Shown: positions 36,201-39,639 of the stretch, piece by piece
Layout: every line of letters begins with the position of its first letter
Numbering within the stretch: the stretch's first letter is position 1
NCBI GenBank assembly: GCA_049999725.1
Contig: JBNGIS010034028.1
Span: 1 to 39,639 of the forward strand
Direction of reading: 5' to 3'
From: Haplomitrium mnioides
Taxonomy: Eukaryota; Marchantiophyta; Haplomitriopsida; Calobryales
DNA: 39,639 nt
Notes under the pieces: generated by a model
Told to the model about the DNA's origin: nothing
Databases searched by the model: none
What the model saw: only the letters and a program-made list of their open reading frames with translations
Translations under genes and position numbers: made by a program

Positions 36201-39200
36201 TTAAGTGGGGAGCCTTGAACCCCACTAGGAGGACGCAATTTAAAAGACAAACGCGAGACCACAATGCCTTAAGTGGGGAGCCTTACACCCCACTAGGAGG
36301 ACACTTTTCGAAAGCTAGGAGTGAGACGAGAATGGTTTAATTAAGGAGCCTTACACCCCACTAGGAGGACACTATTCGAACAACGATGCTTTGATTAGAG
36401 AGCCTTACACCCCACTAAGAGGACGTTATTTGTACGGTAATGGTTTAAATAGGGAGCCTTACACCCCACTAGGAGGACGCTATTCGAAAGCTAGGGGCGA
36501 GACGGGAATGGTTTAAATGGAGACCCTTAAACTCCACAAGGGGGATGCTATTATGAAGCGAGACAAGAATTGTTTGAGTGGGGAGCCTTAGACCCCACTG
36601 GGAGGATGGTATCAAAAAGCGAAGGGCGAGACAAGAATGGTTTAAGTGGAGAGGCTTACACCCCACTAGGGTAGGGAGCATTTCACCCCACTAGGAGAAC
36701 GCTATTTGAAAGCTAGGGATGAGACGAGAATGGTTTAAGTAGGGAGCCTTACATCCNNNNNNNNNNTGAGACGAGAATGGTTTAAGTAGGGAGCCTTACA
36801 TCCCATTAGAAGGACACTATTCGAACGAGAATGGTTTCAATAAGGAGCCTTACACCCCACTATGAGGACGCTATTCGAACGAGAATGGTTTCAGTAGGGA
36901 GCCTTACACCCCACTAGGAGAATGCTATTCGTACGAGAATGGTTTAAATAGGGAGCCTTACACCCCACTAACAGGACGCTATTCGAACGAGAATGGTTTA
37001 AGAAGGGAGTCTTAAACTCCACTAGAAGGACGCTATTTGAGAGCCAGCGGCGAGACAAGAATGGTTTAAGTGGGGAGCCTTGCACCCCACTACGAGGACG
37101 CAATTTAAAAGACAAACGCGAGACCACAATGCTTTAAGTGGGGAGCCTTACACCCCACTAGGAGGACACTTTTTGAAAGCTAGGAGCGAGACCAGAATGG
37201 TTTAATTAGGGAACCTTACACCCCACTAAGAGGACACTATTCGAACAAGAATGCTTTGATTAGGGAGCCTTACACCCCACTAGGAGTACGCTATTTGTAG
37301 GAGAATGGTTTAAATAGGGAGCCTTACACCCCACTAGGAGGACGCTTTTTGAAAGTCAGGGGCGAGACGAGAATGGTTTAAGTGGAGAACGTTACACTCC
37401 TTTATGAGGACGCTATTCTAAAGCGAAACAAGAATAGTTTAAAAAGGGAGCCTTACACCCTACTAGGAGGACGCTATTCGAAAGCAAGCGGCGAAACGAG
37501 AATGGTTTAAGTGGAGAGCCTTTCATCCTACTAGGAGGACGCTATCCAAACGAGAATGGTTTAAGTAGGGAGCCTTGCACCCTACTAGGAGGACACTATT
37601 CGAAAGCCAAGGGCAAGACGAGAATGGTTTAAGTACGAAGCCTTACACCTAACTAGGAGGATGCTATTCGAACGAGAATGGTTTACGTAGGGAGCCTTAC
37701 ACCCCACTAGGAGAACGCTATTCACGAGCTAGGGGCAAGACGAGAATGGCTTAAGTGGGGAGCCTTCCACCCCACAAGAAGGACGCTATTCGAGAACCAA
37801 GGGCAAGACGAGAATGGCTTAAGTGGGGAGCCTTACACCCTACTATGAGGACACTATTCGAAAGCCAAAGGCGAGACAAGAATGGTTTAAGTGGATAGAC
37901 TTTTACCCCACTAGGAGGACACTATTTGAACGAGAATGGTTTAAGTAGGGAGCCTTACACCTCACTAAGAGGACGCTATTGAAAAGCCACGTGCGAGACG
38001 AGAATGGTTTAAGCGGGGAGCTTGACACCCCTCCAAGAGGACGCTATTCAAGAGCCAGAGGCAAGACGAGAATGGGTTAAGTGCGGAGCCTTACACCCCA
38101 CTAGGAGGACCCTATTCGAAAGCCAAAGGCAAGATGAGAATAGTTTAAGTGGGGAGTCTTACACCCCACTAGAAGGCTCTATTCGAAAGCTAAGAGAGAG
38201 TGGAGAATGGTTTAATTAGGGAGCCTTACACCCGACTAGGAGGACACTATTCGAACGAGAATGGTTTCAGTAGGGAGCCTTACACCCCACTAGGAGGACG
38301 CTCTTTGTTCGATAATGGTTTAAATATGGAGCCTTACACCTCACTGGGAGGACACTATTCGAACAAAAATGGTTTAAGTAGGGAGCTTTACACCCCACTA
38401 GAAGGACATTGTTTGAGAGCGAGGGGCTAGACAAGAACGGCTTTAGTGGGGAGCCTTAAAACCCACTACGAGGACGCTATTCAAAAGCCAGAGGGGAGAC
38501 AAGAATGGTTTAAGTGGGAAGCCTTACACCCCACTAAGAGGAGACTTTTCGAAAGCTAGAAGCGAGACGAGAATGGTTTAATTAGGGAGCCTTACACCCC
38601 ACTAAGAGGACCCTATTCGAACGAGAACGATTTAAGTAGGGAGCCTCACACCCCACTAGGAGGACGCTATTCGTACGAGAATGGTTTAAATATGGAGCCT
38701 TTCACCCCATTGGGAGGACGCTATTCGAAAGCTAGGGGCGAGAGAAGAACGGCTGAAGTGGGAAGCCTTGCACCCCACTAGGAGGACGCAATTTTAAAGC
38801 CAAAGGCAAGATGAGAATGGTTTAAGTGGGGCGCCCTACACCCCACTAGAAGCACACTTTTCGAAAGCTAGGAGCGAGACGAGAATGGTTTAATTCGAGA
38901 GCCTTACACCCCACTAGGAGGACACTATTTGAACGAGAATGGTTCAAGTAGGGAGCGATACACCCCACTATGAGGATGCTATTTGTATGAGAATGGTTTA
39001 AATAGGGAGCCTTACACCCCACCACGAGGACGCTTTTCGAAAGCCATGTGCGAGACGAGAATGGTTTAAGTGGGGAACCTTACACTCCACTCGGAGGACG
39101 CTATTCTAAAGCGCAAGGAGAATTGTTTAAGATGGGAGCCTTACACACCACTTAGAGGACGCTATACGAGAGCCGGGGGTGAGACGAGAATGGTTTAAAT

Positions 39201-39639
39201 TGAGAGCCTTTCACCATACTAGAAGGACGTTATTCATTCAAGAATGGTTTAAGTAGGGAGCCTTGCACCCTACTAGAAGGACGCTATTCGAAAGCCAAGG
39301 GCAAGACGAGAATGGTTTAAGTGTGGAGCCTTACACCCCACTAGGAGGACACTATTCGAACGAGAATGGTTTACGTATGGAGCCTTACACCCCACTAGGG
39401 AGATGCTATTGGAGAGCTAGAGGCGAGACGAGAATGGCTTAAGTAGAGAGCCTAACACCCCATAAGGAGGACGCTATTCGAGAGCCAAGGGAGAGACGAG
39501 AATGGCTTAGGTACGGAGCCTTACACCCTACTAGAAGGACACTATTCGAAAACCAAAGGCGAGACGAGAATGGTTTAAGTGGAGAGCCTTTTACCCCACT
39601 AGGAGGATGCTATTCGAACGAGAATGGTTTAAGTAGGGA
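27208..39639 (+). repeat. Satellite array, third segment (continues beyond window)
   Basis: About 12.4 kb of the same satellite in the same direction, by estimate some 190 monomers. Unit types are 68, 62 and 54 bp, plus truncated units that read ggggagcccaccc (for example 29247, 30383, 32269, 33822). Higher-order copies are visible: a variant with gatattccaaagcc at 27304 recurs at 28252 and again near 31360. A 'gacaaacgcgagaccacaat' variant at 36246 recurs at 37111 (offset 865). A block near 34981-35150 recurs near 36530-36690. Open frames of 60-122 codons on both strands repeat the same peptide words (for example REPYTPLGGRYS, or VGCKAPYLNHS) and are repeat products. Confidence 0.95.
36757..36766. 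other. Assembly gap of 10 N
   Basis: Ten N bases lie inside the satellite and are flanked by near-identical text (gagacgagaatggtttaagt) on both sides. The true distance is unknown, and collapsed or mis-joined copies are likely here. Confidence 0.99.

Noticed and set aside
17204-39639. Open frames of 60-122 codons in the satellite, such as 31834-32202 (+), 18459-18797 (-), 36891-37127 (-) and 38200-38430 (+), as repeat proteins
   Set aside because: The 54-bp monomer is a multiple of three, so runs of it stay open on both strands and repeat one peptide. Frames end where 62- or 68-bp units occur. They appear on both strands with no start context or independent coding signal.
17204-39639. CRISPR-like array
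   Set aside because: Whole units repeat with variants and no unique spacers; the context is plant retroelements, with no cas genes.
17204-39639. GGTTCAAGT in some monomers as a tRNA B box (SINE-like or tRNA-derived repeat)
   Set aside because: Most monomers read GGTTTAAGT, the conserved GGTTCGANTCC is not met, and no properly spaced A box or cloverleaf is seen.

Overview
This window looks like plant nuclear DNA, almost wholly repetitive, from a repeat-rich and probably large genome. The evidence is decayed Ty3/gypsy coding sequence, several LTR-like insertions bounded by TG...CA, a long satellite array and no recognisable intact gene. The species cannot be named from this. No tRNA, rRNA, CRISPR array or bacterial-type gene was found.

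Layout. 1-446 is the 3' part of an LTR-like repeat (family Y); a complete copy lies at 15149-16319. 447-7700 is AT-rich with short tandem duplications and one doubtful protein remnant on the minus strand. 7711-9044 is a broken reading frame of unknown function. 9680-13344 is a heavily mutated Ty3/gypsy element: gag, a CCHC zinc knuckle, a possible protease remnant, RNase H, and the start of integrase. The reverse transcriptase core is missing. 13345-17187 is a GC-rich LTR-like element (X, copy A) that cuts off the integrase and itself contains Y. From about 17204 to the right edge is one satellite array with all monomers in the same direction. It is split by LTR-like element Z (19641-21323) and by a second, oppositely oriented copy of X (copy B, 23179-27207).

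How the parts fit. Removing Z plus one copy of its 4-bp duplication (ACGC), and X-B plus one copy of its duplication (AATG), restores an unbroken satellite. Removing Y plus one GACC restores X-A. The window is therefore a nest: gypsy element, then X-A, then Y; and beside it a satellite array that later received Z and X-B. Together the array shows about 16.7 kb of satellite, roughly 250 monomers by estimate, and it runs past the window end.

Most interesting points. (1) Each satellite monomer carries a built-in inverted repeat (AGTGGGG...CCCCACT) plus a second dyad around TTCGAA. (2) Element X carries several hairpins of the same kind, and a 16-base string is identical between X-B and some satellite monomers, which suggests a shared origin. 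(3) Three different LTR-like families all have 4-bp target duplications. (4) The two X copies form an inverted pair that could give double-stranded RNA. Long open frames inside the satellite are a by-product of the 54-bp (3n) monomer and are not proposed as genes. Percent identities and copy numbers were judged by eye.
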